The position numbers and the translations under genes were made by a program. From the NCBI RefSeq assembly GCF_003144195.1, contig NW_020290067.1, positions 1 to 64,000 of the forward strand: 64,000 nucleotides of DNA. Reading direction: 5' to 3'. A model generated the notes under the pieces. The model did not search any database. It was not told the origin of the DNA and saw only the letters and a list, made by a program, of their open reading frames with translations. The stretch is from Ceraceosorus guamensis. Its lineage: Eukaryota > Basidiomycota > Exobasidiomycetes > Ceraceosorales > Ceraceosoraceae. This document shows, piece after piece, positions 35,515 through 46,866 of this stretch; within the stretch, counting starts at the first letter, position 1; each line of letters begins with the position of its first letter.

Positions 35515-36154
35515 ATGGGAGACGTCGCCGCAGCAGACATCGGTGGAGGTTGCGTGAGTTGCAGCTTGCGAATGCGAGGAGAGGAGAGGCGGAGCGAACT
35601 CGAAGAGCGGGTGGACAGGCTGCTCACGCGAGCGTAATCCACCTCCTCGCGCTTTGGCTCATGGCGCACAGTGCGCAATCATCTGCAGCAGCATTTACTA
35701 CTGGTTCAGTCTGCGTGAGTCATCGAGCCGCTTCGCTTCATTCCGAACAATCGAGCATCGCAGGGAAACTTCTCGCCGATAGAAGAGAGGGGGAGAGAGA
35801 GAGAGCGCACGAGCTCACACTATTGCGATCTTCTATTCAGGCGCTTGCGGAGCAAATTGCACGGCGTGCGATGCGTGCTGTCGCTGCAATTGCTGCTGGG
35901 ATGCGGGAGAGTACGATAGGGAAGATCAAGAAGCCGGTCGGGTGCGAAAAGATGTCGCCGGTCGCCGAGGCACCAAGGATTCGGAACAGTTGCCAGCTTA
36001 CAAAGCGCAGGAACCCATGTCCGTTGTCAAACCGGCCGACGAACAGAATGCTGAACCTGCCAGCGTGGTGCAGCAAGCGACGAGCCCTAGTGTCGCCCCA
36101 ACCCAGACTGCTCAGACGGATGTTCCTCCTCCGGCGCCGGCACAACAATCATAG
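35515..36154 (+). CDS. Small cysteine-rich protein, three exons
   Basis: Exons 35515-35553, 35672-35714 (43 nt) and 35841-36154 join in phase to 131 residues. None of the exons is conspicuous as a long frame; the gene appears only after splicing. Donors are all GTGAGT and acceptors are CACAG and TTCAG. Residues 13-45 hold about 12 Cys: ..GGGCCAIICSSIYYWFSLR then ACGANCTACDACCRCNCCWD. An acidic/basic stretch (AGEYDREDQEAG) and a Pro/Gln/Ala-rich tail ending PPPAPAQQS follow. There is no signal peptide; the CC-AII-C..IYYWF part is hydrophobic. I recall small Cys-rich, Pro/Gln-tailed proteins in basidiomycetes, possibly membrane-attached through acylated Cys, but cannot name a family. Function is unknown. 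Confidence 0.6.
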
Positions 36155-37761
36155 GTCCTTTACGCACAAGCTCGACCTGATTACCTGCCTTCAGGCCAGC
36201 CTTCTACATACGCAACGATTCCCAATCTTTCCCCCGACCAGAGAGACTGCTTGCTATCGCACTCGACGCGATTCCAGACTCCACGCCACGCACGACTCTA
36301 CAACCTCGCAACTCGCACGCAGCTCGTAATCGACATCTTTAGCTGATACCTTTAGCTGGAAGGGGGCGTAATGCTGCTTCAATAATAAAACACAATGGTG
36401 ATTACGGACGCTTCATTAAAGCTTGGCTCGGCATACTGTAGCGCCGCAAGAACCAGCATACCCGTTCTGAAATAATGAACAGTCTGAGCGTCTGTTCTGA
36501 AGAGTCTTGCTTTGTACCCGTATTCGTGAGTCGCGTACTTTGTCGATCAAGGTCCTCATCGAAGCACCATCATGTACGCACGGCGACGGCGCTTTCGACT
36601 TGGGGCGCAGCCGTGAGCCTTAGGTGCTTTTGCCGACCCCGCTGGATGCTGGATGATTCTTGGTTGCAGTCACACTCGTGAGTCTTGAGTCCGAGTCAAG
36701 TCACGAGTGAGTACATAGTAAGTCTTGAGTCGTGACTCAAAATTACGATCGACTCGTGATTGCACGCGCACGGATGAGTGCGAGTCTTTATAATTCAAAT
36801 TGCAAGTCAAGCTTACGGCAATTCGTGATTGTGAGCGTCTCTATACCCGCGGCAAGCGCGCCTCCGGCACGCACGCGCGCATCTCCAATCAAGTCGATTC
36901 GTGATTATCATCACATCACTCACACTCACGCGAATGATCACTCGGCGCACCGCGTCATGCAAGAGGAGAGCGAATCGGTATATATAGATCGAGCGAGCGA
37001 GTCGTGAGTGTGAGAGGCGCGGCGCGTTTGATTGAAGTCATGCGATCACGAATCTGATCGATGAATGCCCCAAAGCGTCTGCGCGCACACATGCCCATCC
37101 CAGCCGCTGTCCATGCAGTCAGAGTCGATGCAGGTATATATACGGCCTGGTACAAGGCAGCGGCACGATCAAGCTCGCGTTGAGCCAGGCGGGCGATGAG
37201 CCCATCGAGAGATTGCTGCTCAATCAGGTCACGCGTCAGAAGAAGAGTCAAGAGTCAAATGTTCTGACAAGTCGTGGAGTCGTAAAATTTTGAGTGGTGA
37301 GTGTTGGCAAGCAAGGATACGCCTCCGGTAAACGGCGCTGCCAAATTCACATCTGCCAAAGTATTGACGCGCGTAGAAAGTCGAGTCCCACTCTGACTCA
37401 CCCTTCACCATTGCGATATTGTGGACGCTATTCGCTTTGACTGCATACACGCTTGGCTCAATTCGAATCGAATGCGACTCTACGTCAAGACATTTCGCCT
37501 GGGCAATGCTTTCACCACAGCTTCACCGACGCACTCAAAGCGAGCCTTGGCTGTAGTCGCGCCTGGGCGTGTCCAAGCGAGCACGCGCACGAGCTAGGTA
37601 AGCCGAGTGGCTCCCTATCCGCATCCACTTGTGCGGCACTCGAAACCATTGCCATTGCAAGCGCCGTCGTGGATTTGGAACAGGCTACATTCAGCTCCGT
37701 CCTTTCAAACCACTCGTGACTATTTCGCGTACGCTGCCGCATCTGCACGAATCGGTGCGGC
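36155..37761. other. Gene-free region before the RRM cluster
   Basis: 1.6 kb with no supportable gene. It is the densest area for AGTCGTGAGT/GAGTCTTGAGTC/ATTCGTGATT words (36520-36540, 36675-36770, 36830-36910, 37000-37050, 37245-37305). Confidence 0.5.
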
Positions 37762-39994
37762 ATGCCAGAGTACGAGCCGTGTGAGTGCGAGTCTCGGGCT
37801 TCGTCTGCACAAAGCGGAGCCCTTCTGTTGCAGTTGCTGAGCCTCACGCTGGCATTTCCGCCTTCACTCTACAGACGTCGCAGTGCGCGCATGTCCGGTC
37901 AAATGGCAATCGACCAAAGAAGCAAAGCATATACGGGAGCAGCGAGGCGCACAAGCAGCATTTTGTCCAGAGACGCCTCAGCGCATGCTAGACAAGGATG
38001 GCGACCATCTGGCAGGCGTGCGAATAACGGGCCCGCGGACGCAATGGAACAGGCACTGCATCATAAACATCTTTCGCCACTTTGGCAACATTGCCACGCT
38101 AGCATTTGCTCGACCCGCCTCACCTCTCGACCCTTCGCCGTACTGCCACCTCCACTTTGAGCATCTCGAATCTGCCAAGGCTGCTACCGAGAAATTTGGA
38201 CCTGGCAAGGGCAAGAAGTGGTCGGCCAGGCTGCTGGAAGATGCCAGCAATCAAGCAGCTCAGCGCATACAATGGCGCCGTATGCTGGAGCAAGACCAAC
38301 TCTTGATGCAATGCGAAAAGACCAGCATCGTCGTTTGCATGCTGGATGTCGCTGGAGTAGAGTCGCTCGTGGTCAGAGTTTGGCTTCACGATCTGCTCGA
38401 TGCAGAGCCGAAAATAGACGCGATCAAATTTGACGCTTGTCTAGAGCAAGAGTACCTCACATGCACCTGGCCCAGAAGCGATTTACTGAATTGATAAACG
38501 TTTTGCACCGACGCGCTGCGCTTGCACAGCCAGCAGGGATCGATCAAACTCATGTTGACCCCGCAGGATGCTCTTGGAGTCGCCATGCTGCCCATCACGT
38601 TCGTGTTGCAGTACGATCGCACTGCAGTCACGCCTTCGAAGGCCTGAGCCAGCAGTCCGCTGCCGATTCAGTCTCCCACAAGGGCTCGTGGCCCATCCTG
38701 GCCAAATAGCGATCAGGCATTTGTATCTTCTGGACTCTCTCGTCCAGCTGCCCCATCATCTGGTCACGACAAAAACAGATACGTAACGGCGAGTCGGGTG
38801 AATCCTTCAGCGCAGCCACGAGCGCAAGGGGTCCCATCGATGAGCGCTCTCGACGCACGAGATGGGACCCTTATTCCAGCCGGACCGTCAGCCTGGACGG
38901 CTGCAACGCGGGCGGCATCTCCCGAGCGGCCCCGCGCTGCGGCGCCGCCATCAATCAGCGTGCACCATAGCTCTGTCGGCCAAAGGAAGCATCGCTATCC
39001 GACGCCCGTGGACGGAGATTTGCGATACTCTCGTGCGACGACTGTAGCGCTATCTGGAAAAGCAGCCTCGCGCGACTTGCCGCACACCGCTTCTGTCACA
39101 TCTGCAGCGGCAGCGGCTCCCACATCGTCACGGAGCGAGAGCAGATCCAACGACGTGGTCGGACAGCTGGTGGAGATGGAGTCTGCGGAAGAACGCAGCA
39201 TGAGAGCGAGGAATGAAAAGCTCCGTCAAGAAGTCAACACGTTGAAATTGGAGCGCGAGGTGAGCGAGCGAGCGAGATGAGGAGCGTCTGCGCTTTGTAG
39301 GACCTGATCGCATCAGCATCTGTGCGATCTGCAGAGACAAGAGCTGTTGGCGGAGCTTGAGCGGGAGAAGTGCAAGTTGCAGCGAGTCATCCGAGCGAAC
39401 AGCTATAGTAGTCCTCATCGACCACTGCAACGCAAAAATGCCGACGTAGGCTTATCGGCCTCTGGCGGTACCGCTGACGATTCGGCTGTGGCCGAGCATG
39501 AACCTAAGCCGCAGCTAGACGCTTTTTCGGACGAAACGAGAAACGGTAATGCGGATGAGCGGCCACAATTTCTGAAGGAGCATGACGAGCGACAAAGCAC
39601 GAAGGCGGAGATTCCTTTCGCAGGCAAGCTCTGCCCCGACCGTGTGAGGCTTGAAACCAATAAGCGAGCCTCCACCGAACGGCCAATGGACGAGCAGCGC
39701 CCCTCCAAAACTCGCTGTAAGAGTCCCGGAAAAGAAGATACGAAGTTGGAAGGGAGCAAGACGACCGTTGATAAGCGTGCTTGTAGAGAGCGAGAGAGGA
39801 TTCGCGGCGAGCGCGAGGAAGAAGACAGATACATCTACCAGACGGAGCATCGTGATAGACGCCACCATTCCAAAGATCAACGTGGATCTGACGAGGCAGA
39901 GAAAGGTCGCACAAGCAAGAGTGAGAGATCTCGTGAAGACGAGCGAAAAGACCAGCGATCGAGATCGCCCGCCCGAGCAAGACGTTGCTCGTAG
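37762..39994 (+). pseudogene. RRM-cluster copy 1, interrupted by stops
   Basis: Same plan as the two genes downstream: exon 1 37762-37780 (19 nt, MPEYEP+1), exon 2 37875-39259, exon 3 39335-39994. The frame runs 685 sense codons without a frameshift but has in-frame stops at 38492 (TGA), 38495 (TAA) and 38645 (TGA). The RRM-like domain (~49-130) has AGVRITGP as its first strand and PYCHLHFEHLESAKAA as its RNP1 strand. The second domain continues across the stops (TFCTDALRLHSQQGSIKLMLTPQD matches copy 2). The tail has a coiled coil (MRARNEKLRQEVNTLKLERE|RQELLAELEREKC) and a long Arg/Glu/Ser-rich end (RSREDERKDQRSRSPARARR). It may be a recent pseudogene, two separate short proteins (212 aa, and one from 38798), or a gene with an unusual intron (for example GTACCT at 38452) that removes the stops. 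Confidence 0.6.
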
Positions 39995-42103
39995 ACGTCG
40001 TCGCGAGCGAGTGAATAAGTAAATTGTCCAGGTTGAAGCATGCCCGTTCTTGGGAACCACGGCTGCAAGAATGAGCGACAAATTTTCGAGCGCTAGCATT
40101 CTCGTCCCGACGTAGCGATGTAGGCCAAAAACAAAAGGTAAGATGCAGCGCCTGCACAGAGCTTTGCCAATCCCATCACCCCTTTAGACGATACCTGCCC
40201 TTGAGCGTGCGTGTTGGTGTTTGCGACACCTCCGCACGAATGTGAGCATGTGAATTTTTGCGCGCGTGCGCGCGCGCATCCTACCGAATATGAGGGCTTT
40301 GAGACGGCCTGCTGCTGAGCCCATTCGCTAACGCCGCACCATCTATCGTTCAGTCGCGTCGAGACGATGCGCATCGTGCATGTCGCTTCCTTTCTGCATC
40401 ATACTGCGAATGTCGAGCAGGCCAGGGAGGGACTGGACAGAAGGTTGCTCATGGGTGCATGTTCGGATGTCGATTCGGGGTGGTCGTGAGTATGGAGCGT
40501 GGAAATTGGATATCGGTTCGCACTGGGTCGATCGAGCGCTTGATCATGACCTGCTGCAGGGGTACGTCGAGGCATGTGTGTTCGATAAAGTCACAACATC
40601 CTCGATGAGTGCGTGCACAACGCGGGTCAGATGTGGATGATATAGAGAGCAATTGCAGTAGTCACGAGCAGCATGGCAGTCACGAGTGCTGCGTGTAGAA
40701 GCAAGCATCACAGATCACACTCCTTTACAGTCAGAGCTCCACTCGAGTCGCGCGCTGATCGAAGGCCCGTGAGTGTCTAGCTGTTCCGACTGGCACGGGA
40801 GGACACTCATGAGACGCGCTGTAGAGAAGACGCACGCGTTGCAATCTGAATCTGAATGGGATGAGTCTGACACGAGCAGCCTTGTCTGCACAAAGTCTCA
40901 CGGCGGCGTAACAGACTGTTGTAAAGGGAGCACGCGGCGGTTATCCTGGGCAGATTCAAGACTACGAAGCCACATCGCGCTGTGACGCCCTCTCGCAAAC
41001 GAGCTCAACGGTCGCTTCAGTCGAGCTAGGATGCATCTGAATCAATAGTCAATCGTCAAGGTGCAACGCGGCGGTGTGCCCAGGGTTGCTGCTGCGGCAT
41101 CAACTGTGAGACTGCATGGTGCATGGCAAGTCGAGGACATGACTGGTGATGGATTGCATGATGGGGAGTCCAAGCCTTGTCGCCGACGGACTTCCAAAGT
41201 TGATCCATGCTGCTGCGCACAAGCCTCGGCGCTTACTGACTCAAAAATTACATCATTTCATTCACGATTGTGATTCAACTCGTGCATTGTGATTGGGACG
41301 GTACGCTCTTGATTGCTGTTCCTGTACCTGCCGCGGCCGCGGCTGAAAGTGGGTCGTGCGATTGCTGCTGCCCATGCGCATGCGGTCAAGTCGCGCGCGT
41401 GTCGATGAGCACTGAGCGCGTAGAGCCCTCAGAACCCGTCGGTGACTGCAAGGTGACTCGCTCACTCAGGCAATAAGTCAGGAAAGACGCGGACCGCCGC
41501 ATTGATTTTAAAAGTCAATTTCATCTCAGACCAACACACAACACCACTCTTCAAACGCGCTGCCGGCGGATCAGCGCAGTCGAGCATCGTCAGCAGCTGC
41601 TCTGCTCATTCGGGCGATGATGGAGGGAGGCCAAACGTACCTCTATTGGCCTTTGACTACCGACAAGATATTAAGCTGGTCAGTATGTGCTCTGCACTAG
41701 GCTTTCGAATGGGTCCATGCCCCGCGATCCGCGTACAAGTAAACATGCAGTAAGAAAGTTCAACTGCGCCCCCTTGCTCAGCGACCAGCTTCGAGTGTCT
41801 CTTCCACATCTTCCTATTGGCAAAGCAAGCCAAAAAGACCCTAGGAATTACAGAACAGAGCGGCAGTCCCTGGCTCTTCTCCACGCATTCGGTAGCCACA
41901 GCGCGTCTGAAGAGTCCATCGATGGCTTCTGCGCTCGCTCATCAACGTCATCTGGTCGCTAGACACCTTGAATGCAGAGTCCTCGCTCGCTCACTGCAAG
42001 CAGCGGCGATCATCTCTTCACCTTGCACGTGGGAAGTAGACCGAGCTGCACGGACCTGCCGGCGAACGCCGGACAGGTCTACCTGACAACTTTGAGCCCA
42101 AGC
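39995..42103. other. Gene-free region between RRM copies 1 and 2
   Basis: 2.1 kb. I looked for a further decayed copy of the RRM family and found none. It contains AGTCACGAGCAGCATGGCAGTCACGAGT near 40660 and CATTCACGATTGTGATTC near 41260. Confidence 0.5.
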
Positions 42104-44324
42104 ATGCCGCATTACGAGAATTGTGAGTAGCCAAAAAGGTGAAGACTGACGCAGCCATTCTCTGTGCATGTATGCTGTGCAAGAGGCTTACCGCGCATGC
42201 ATGGCCTTCGCAGACGTGAGGGTCCGAGCTTGCGCGAGCGGACGTCACGAGACACCAAGCGCTTCATCGTCGCAAGCCGAAGTGACGTACTGCTATGAAT
42301 CACCGCAGCGTCTATTGAGCAACATCAATTCGGTCGAATCCTTCTTCCTGCGCATCAAGGGTCCAGCTGCCTCTCTCGACGAGCAAAGCCTGCGCGAAAC
42401 ATTTGGACAGGTGGACAGCATACGTTCGATCGCCTACGCACAGCCTAGAAGCCTCTCTGGTCAAGCATCGCACTGTCATCTGGAATATGCCAATCTAGCA
42501 GCAGCTCAGACGGCGGCGACAAAGTTCAACGGACGACTGGTCTTGGGGGGCGTTTGGTCAGTGAAGCTGCTCAACGACACTTGTACGCTGCCCGACTACA
42601 CCTCGTGGGGTCAGCTCCTCGAGAAAGACGAACGTCTGGCCGAACGTTGCACTGCCAAATCCGGACCGCAAGGCGTCTACTTTGCGAAGGTGGACGTGTC
42701 AGGCTTGCGGTGCTTTACGCTCCAATTTTGGCTCGCGGACTTGCTCAGGCCAGAGTATGGAGTCGAGGCGATCAGATTCGATATTACGATGGATGACGAG
42801 ACGCAAGACTTGACGTGTACTAGGACGAGGAGGGGTCTGCTTCGAGAGAGCCCCTTTTGCACCGAAGAGATACCTCTTCACAAAGATCATGGACTCATCA
42901 AGATCTTTTTGAGTCCCCAAGACGATTGGCAAAGACCCTTGCCGCGCATAGCATTTGTGCTAGAGTACAGCACCCAGCACTTTCGCAGCCACACCTGGCG
43001 AGCGACGAGTCGGTCTTCATCTCTCACTGAACGGGCACCAGCTCAAGAGGTGATGCGAGTGTCAAATATGCCAGGTGGGCCTTCGTATAGTCTCAGAGAT
43101 ACGAGTCGGTTACCGACGTGTATCGAAACGTGCAACGGTGCTGACGGTCAAGGCGCACAGGCCTTGGTGCCTTCAGGGGTTCCATGTGCCGCGGATCTTC
43201 GAAACGACGTGCCTTGCGTGCACCCACCTCGACGGGAAGAGAAGCTGGGCAAATATTCGACGGGACCGGAAGAAGAGGCGCAGACGCATTGGTCGAAGCG
43301 CCTTCCTCTACACTCGCAGGTCGAAGCTGAGCGCGCTGCGCTAACGAAACCGAGCGCTAGCCATGCTAGAGAAAGCAGCGAGGAAGGAGAAGTCAGCAAT
43401 GATGGTTCGAGTCGCGTTTTTGAGCCTTGCACGAGGTTCCAGACCCCGAAAAGCACAGAGAAAATTGCGCATCCCTCCAGCCACCTCGACGCGCGACCAG
43501 CCAGGAGCGATGCCCAGGTCCAACGAAGCATTTCACCTGAAAAGGTTGCGAAGGTGGCCGCCCGAGCACAAGTTGTGGAAGTCATCGATACGATCACGTC
43601 AACCGAATCGGAAAGACAACGCCAGCTACGAGAACAAAACGAAAAGCTTCGACAGGATATACAGGAGCTGAAGCTGCGGCGCGAGGTGAGCAGAGGTCAG
43701 AAAGGAGCGGAGCTTGGCGGAGCTTTACATCTTGACGATGCGCCACGTACCGCACTCATACAGAAGGAGCAGCTGACGACGGAGCTTAGCAAAGAGACAA
43801 GACAATCAAGAGGTTTCGATGCTACCTCGTCTACGCCGCCCAAGCTGCTTCGACGCAAAAGGGATTACGATGCTCGAAGCGTCTCGGAGATCTCGCACGC
43901 GCGTCGATCTGCATCCGCCGAGGCGATGGCGGGAAGAGATCATCATCGGCCCGGACCTGATCCAGCATCTCACCGACCTAGAGATGTGCAGACCGATCGA
44001 GCGATCCAACGCCGGGAGTCTGCAAGATTTGAACCGCTCTCGCCTGGAGGTTTCATCCGTCCAGAAGGTGGAGAGACTGGGAAGGCGCGCCGACGTCAAG
44101 CTTGGGATCGACACACGCCCGAATGGAGGCATGACACGGGAGCTACCATGGACGAAGTCGATCGGTACGGCTATGATTCGAGAGATCGATGCAGAGATTC
44201 CGCCCCTGAGGCTGAAGACCCTCGGATGTATAGACGTAGAAATGGACGTGAAGATTGGACAAATTACCGTCCTCGATCTCGCTCGCCGATAAGACAGTCT
44301 CATCGCATGCGCAATGCATGTTGA
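42104..44324 (+). CDS. RRM-cluster copy 2, RRM and coiled-coil protein
   Basis: Exons 42104-42122 (19 nt, MPHYEN+1), 42214-43685, 43764-44324; 683 residues. Residues ~48-130 form an RRM-like fold: strand FFLRIKGP, helix LDEQSLRETFGQV, strand ASHCHLEYANLAAAQTAATKF. The RNP1 aromatics are replaced by His, so classical RNA stacking may be weak. A second conserved domain (~155-250, GVYFAKVDVSGLRCFTLQFW .. PLHKDHGLIKIFLSPQDDW) has no family I know. A long polar linker leads to a coiled coil (RQLREQNEKLRQDIQELKLR, ~470) split by an intron, then an Arg/Asp/Ser-rich tail ending YRPRSRSPIRQSHR. The tail suggests a nuclear or RNA-processing role (inference). The 78-nt second intron is in frame without stops; its position is supported by the matching introns of copies 1 and 3. 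Confidence 0.7.
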
Positions 44325-45008
44325 GTTGGCTTCCTGGTGCTCGCTGCCGTACTGTGGCGAGAGCTGGGGAGGAGGTAAGACGAAGAGCAAGGCATTGCGC
44401 GCTCCCGAATGGGCTTCTCAATCACGAATCTCGCACTACAAGACACGACGTGCATCCCCGTCCGCGACCGCTCACGTGACGGTGCATCGTGTCATACCCT
44501 CATCGCGCTAAAAACAAAAAAAAAAAATCCAAGAAGAGTTTTGATTGCCTGTCCGCATGCCCTTATCAAGCTGCAAGGCGGCCCGTTCGTGGCTTGCATT
44601 CCCAGGCTTCAAGACAGGAGAAGAGTGATGAGCCTCTGTTGCACCTTACAGCGCCCGGTATCATATGGTCGTCGTCACCGATGAGCTCGACCAAGCCCGT
44701 GCGGCGGCGCCAAGTCAATATGCATAACAAGCTATGGAAGGCCGGTCCTGGACCGAAATGAAGGGCACGCGTTCCCTTTTGTGCACTTTGAGGCTTCTGT
44801 CAGAAAGGAATTTCCGGATCGCCACGAGTGTGTGTGTGTGGTCCAGGACGTGCCGTGGTGGAGTAAAGAGCTGACCGCGCGCAAGCTTACGAAAGGTCGG
44901 ACGAGACTTGATCCCTTTTTTCCCCATCGCACATCATCCCGCGAGAAAAAAGCTCGTCTAACACTGTGCTAGAGAGGCGTTCAAGCAAGTCGCAATCCAT
45001 TTGCAGTG
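44325..45008. other. Gap between RRM copies 2 and 3
   Basis: 684 bp containing CTCAATCACGAATCTCG near 44420 and an A-run near 44515. It must hold the 3' end of copy 2 and the promoter of copy 3. Confidence 0.5.
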
Positions 45009-46866
45009 ATGCCTTGCTACAAAAGGCGTGAGTAGCACGAATCTGTAAAGGCTTCTTTATCGATCCGTTGATGAGTCACTACTTCAGTCATCCAGGTGCA
45101 CGCTTTCGGGACTAGCAGAGCTCGCAAGGGTGGCGAAGCTGCGCGCAACTTCGATCTTGCAAGGATGGACAGTCTGCCAGAGACGGATCAAGTATGCTTG
45201 GGGAACAACATGGCCTATTTCCATGCGGTATACGTTCGAGGACCTCATCACGTCATCCACGAAGCGACACTTCGAGAGTGGTTCAGCTCGATCGGTACCG
45301 TCGTCGAGATGCGCTTTCCAAAGAGTTGCCGCCAACATCCCTACCTAGCGTACTGCTTTGTGACATTCGCAAACGCGGAGGAAGCGCAGCGAGCCATCGC
45401 AAGATATCACCAGAGCCCAGTGCGGGGCGGCGGTAGGCTGAACGTGAAGCCTGACAGGTCAGACCGTAAAGCACTCGAGCTGAGCCTGCGGATCCTCGAT
45501 GGAGCCGAGCAGCACGTACACCGCGCGGTCCTCGAGCAGCACCGCGGCTGTATCTTCCAGACTGAGGTCGAAGCGGTCGAAGTTGAGGCGGTCATCATCG
45601 CCATCGAAGCGAGGCAGCTGCTGAGATCGTATCCCAAGATCGCCCGTCTGGTCGTAACGATCACGAAAAAGGGTGACAAGAGCTTTCGCCGATCCGTTCT
45701 TCGTGAGGATCTGCTCCAAGAGCCTTGTTCCTTGACCGTGCCCCTCGACGGACAGCAGGACGAAATCATCAATGTAATTGTGGAGCCTCGCTACTACGAA
45801 GCACGGCCTGGGGTAGAGGTCTCTCCATTGCCTCCTCTGATCGGCTTCGTGCTCCATATTCGGGATGGAATGGTCCGCACCGCAAAAAGCAGAAGGCTGC
45901 CCGAGCCCAAGCCAGCTGTGCAAGCCGACTCTCCGACCCATCGAGACTTGCCGGCCATTGCTTTGCGCGAGGAGAGGAATTCTGCACCGGTCGAGAATGC
46001 CGACCGATCAAATCCCTCGCAGTCAATCTCACGGAGGCTAGCCGCCGCTATTCCCAGCTCTGCAGACACCCGCGTCCCTTTCGTGGACCGCATTAGCGAT
46101 AAGCGCGCAAGAGAGCCAGAAATTCGACACAGCGACGAGGATTGGTGCAGTCAAAAGCCCGGGAGGGAAGCTAGATGGACTGAGCGCGAGGATGCAGATC
46201 CGCGTGAAGGAGACTCTGCGCGGAAGCGCATGCGACACTTGCCAGTCGAAGACGCTCCAAGTCCGCACGGCTACCGACGCAGTGCGACTGTCGAAGAGAA
46301 GTGGGACCCGAGCAATGAGCCAGGAATCGCTCCTTCTTCAACGTATAGTCGCGCATACGAGCCACCGTCTCTGCCGTTTGTAGGGGAGATGCACAGCCGC
46401 AACACGTCAGAGCCGCGGTCTGCAGGTCCGCTTGATCCGCAAAAGACGCTGATGGACAAAGAGGCTTTGCAAGCAGAGAATGAGCGGCTGCGAGAGCAGA
46501 TCGCGTTGGCAAAACTGAAACGAGAGGTGAGCTTTCTGCTGCAGGCTTTTCAGCACATCTCTGATCGAGTGCTGATCGCTGTGCGTATTCCGTGGGTCAA
46601 CCGAGTAGCAAGAAGGGTTACTGCTACAATTGGAGAGAGAGCGCGAGCTAGCAAAGATTGCGAGCTCCACTACAAACCGTCAGACGATCCCTACACCCCT
46701 GTCCACTCCCAAACGGGGCTCGCAGTCTCAAGATCGACCTACTACTGGACGACATTCGCTAGTCTCACCTGCTCTCAGCTCTTCGCAACAGTCACTGGCT
46801 GCTAGAAGATATGATAGCAGAACTCAAGCGCCGAGCAAGAGCCCAAGAACTCCAGAATTTAGGTGA
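45009..46866 (+). CDS. RRM-cluster copy 3, RRM and coiled-coil protein
   Basis: Exons 45009-45027 (19 nt, MPCYKR+1), 45088-46526, 46609-46866; 571 residues. The RRM-like domain (~49-125) is the most canonical of the three: HAVYVRGP, LREWFSSIGTVVEMRFP, and RNP1-like LAYCFVTFANAEEAQRAIAR with both aromatics. The second domain (~170-255: FQTEVEAVEVEAVIIAIEAR .. PLDGQQDEIINVIVEPR) aligns in order with copy 2. The coiled coil (LQAENERLREQIALAKLKRE|QEGLLLQLERERELAKI) is cut by an intron at the same spot as the paralogues. The C-terminus is Ser/Thr/Pro-rich and lacks the RS tail of copies 1 and 2. An N-terminal variant starting at Met 45166 is possible, but the MPxY exon is conserved across copies. 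Function is unknown. Confidence 0.7.

Noticed and set aside
39995-42103. Possible fourth, decayed RRM copy between copies 1 and 2
   Set aside because: No MPxY exon, RNP-like strand or coiled-coil motif found in any frame.
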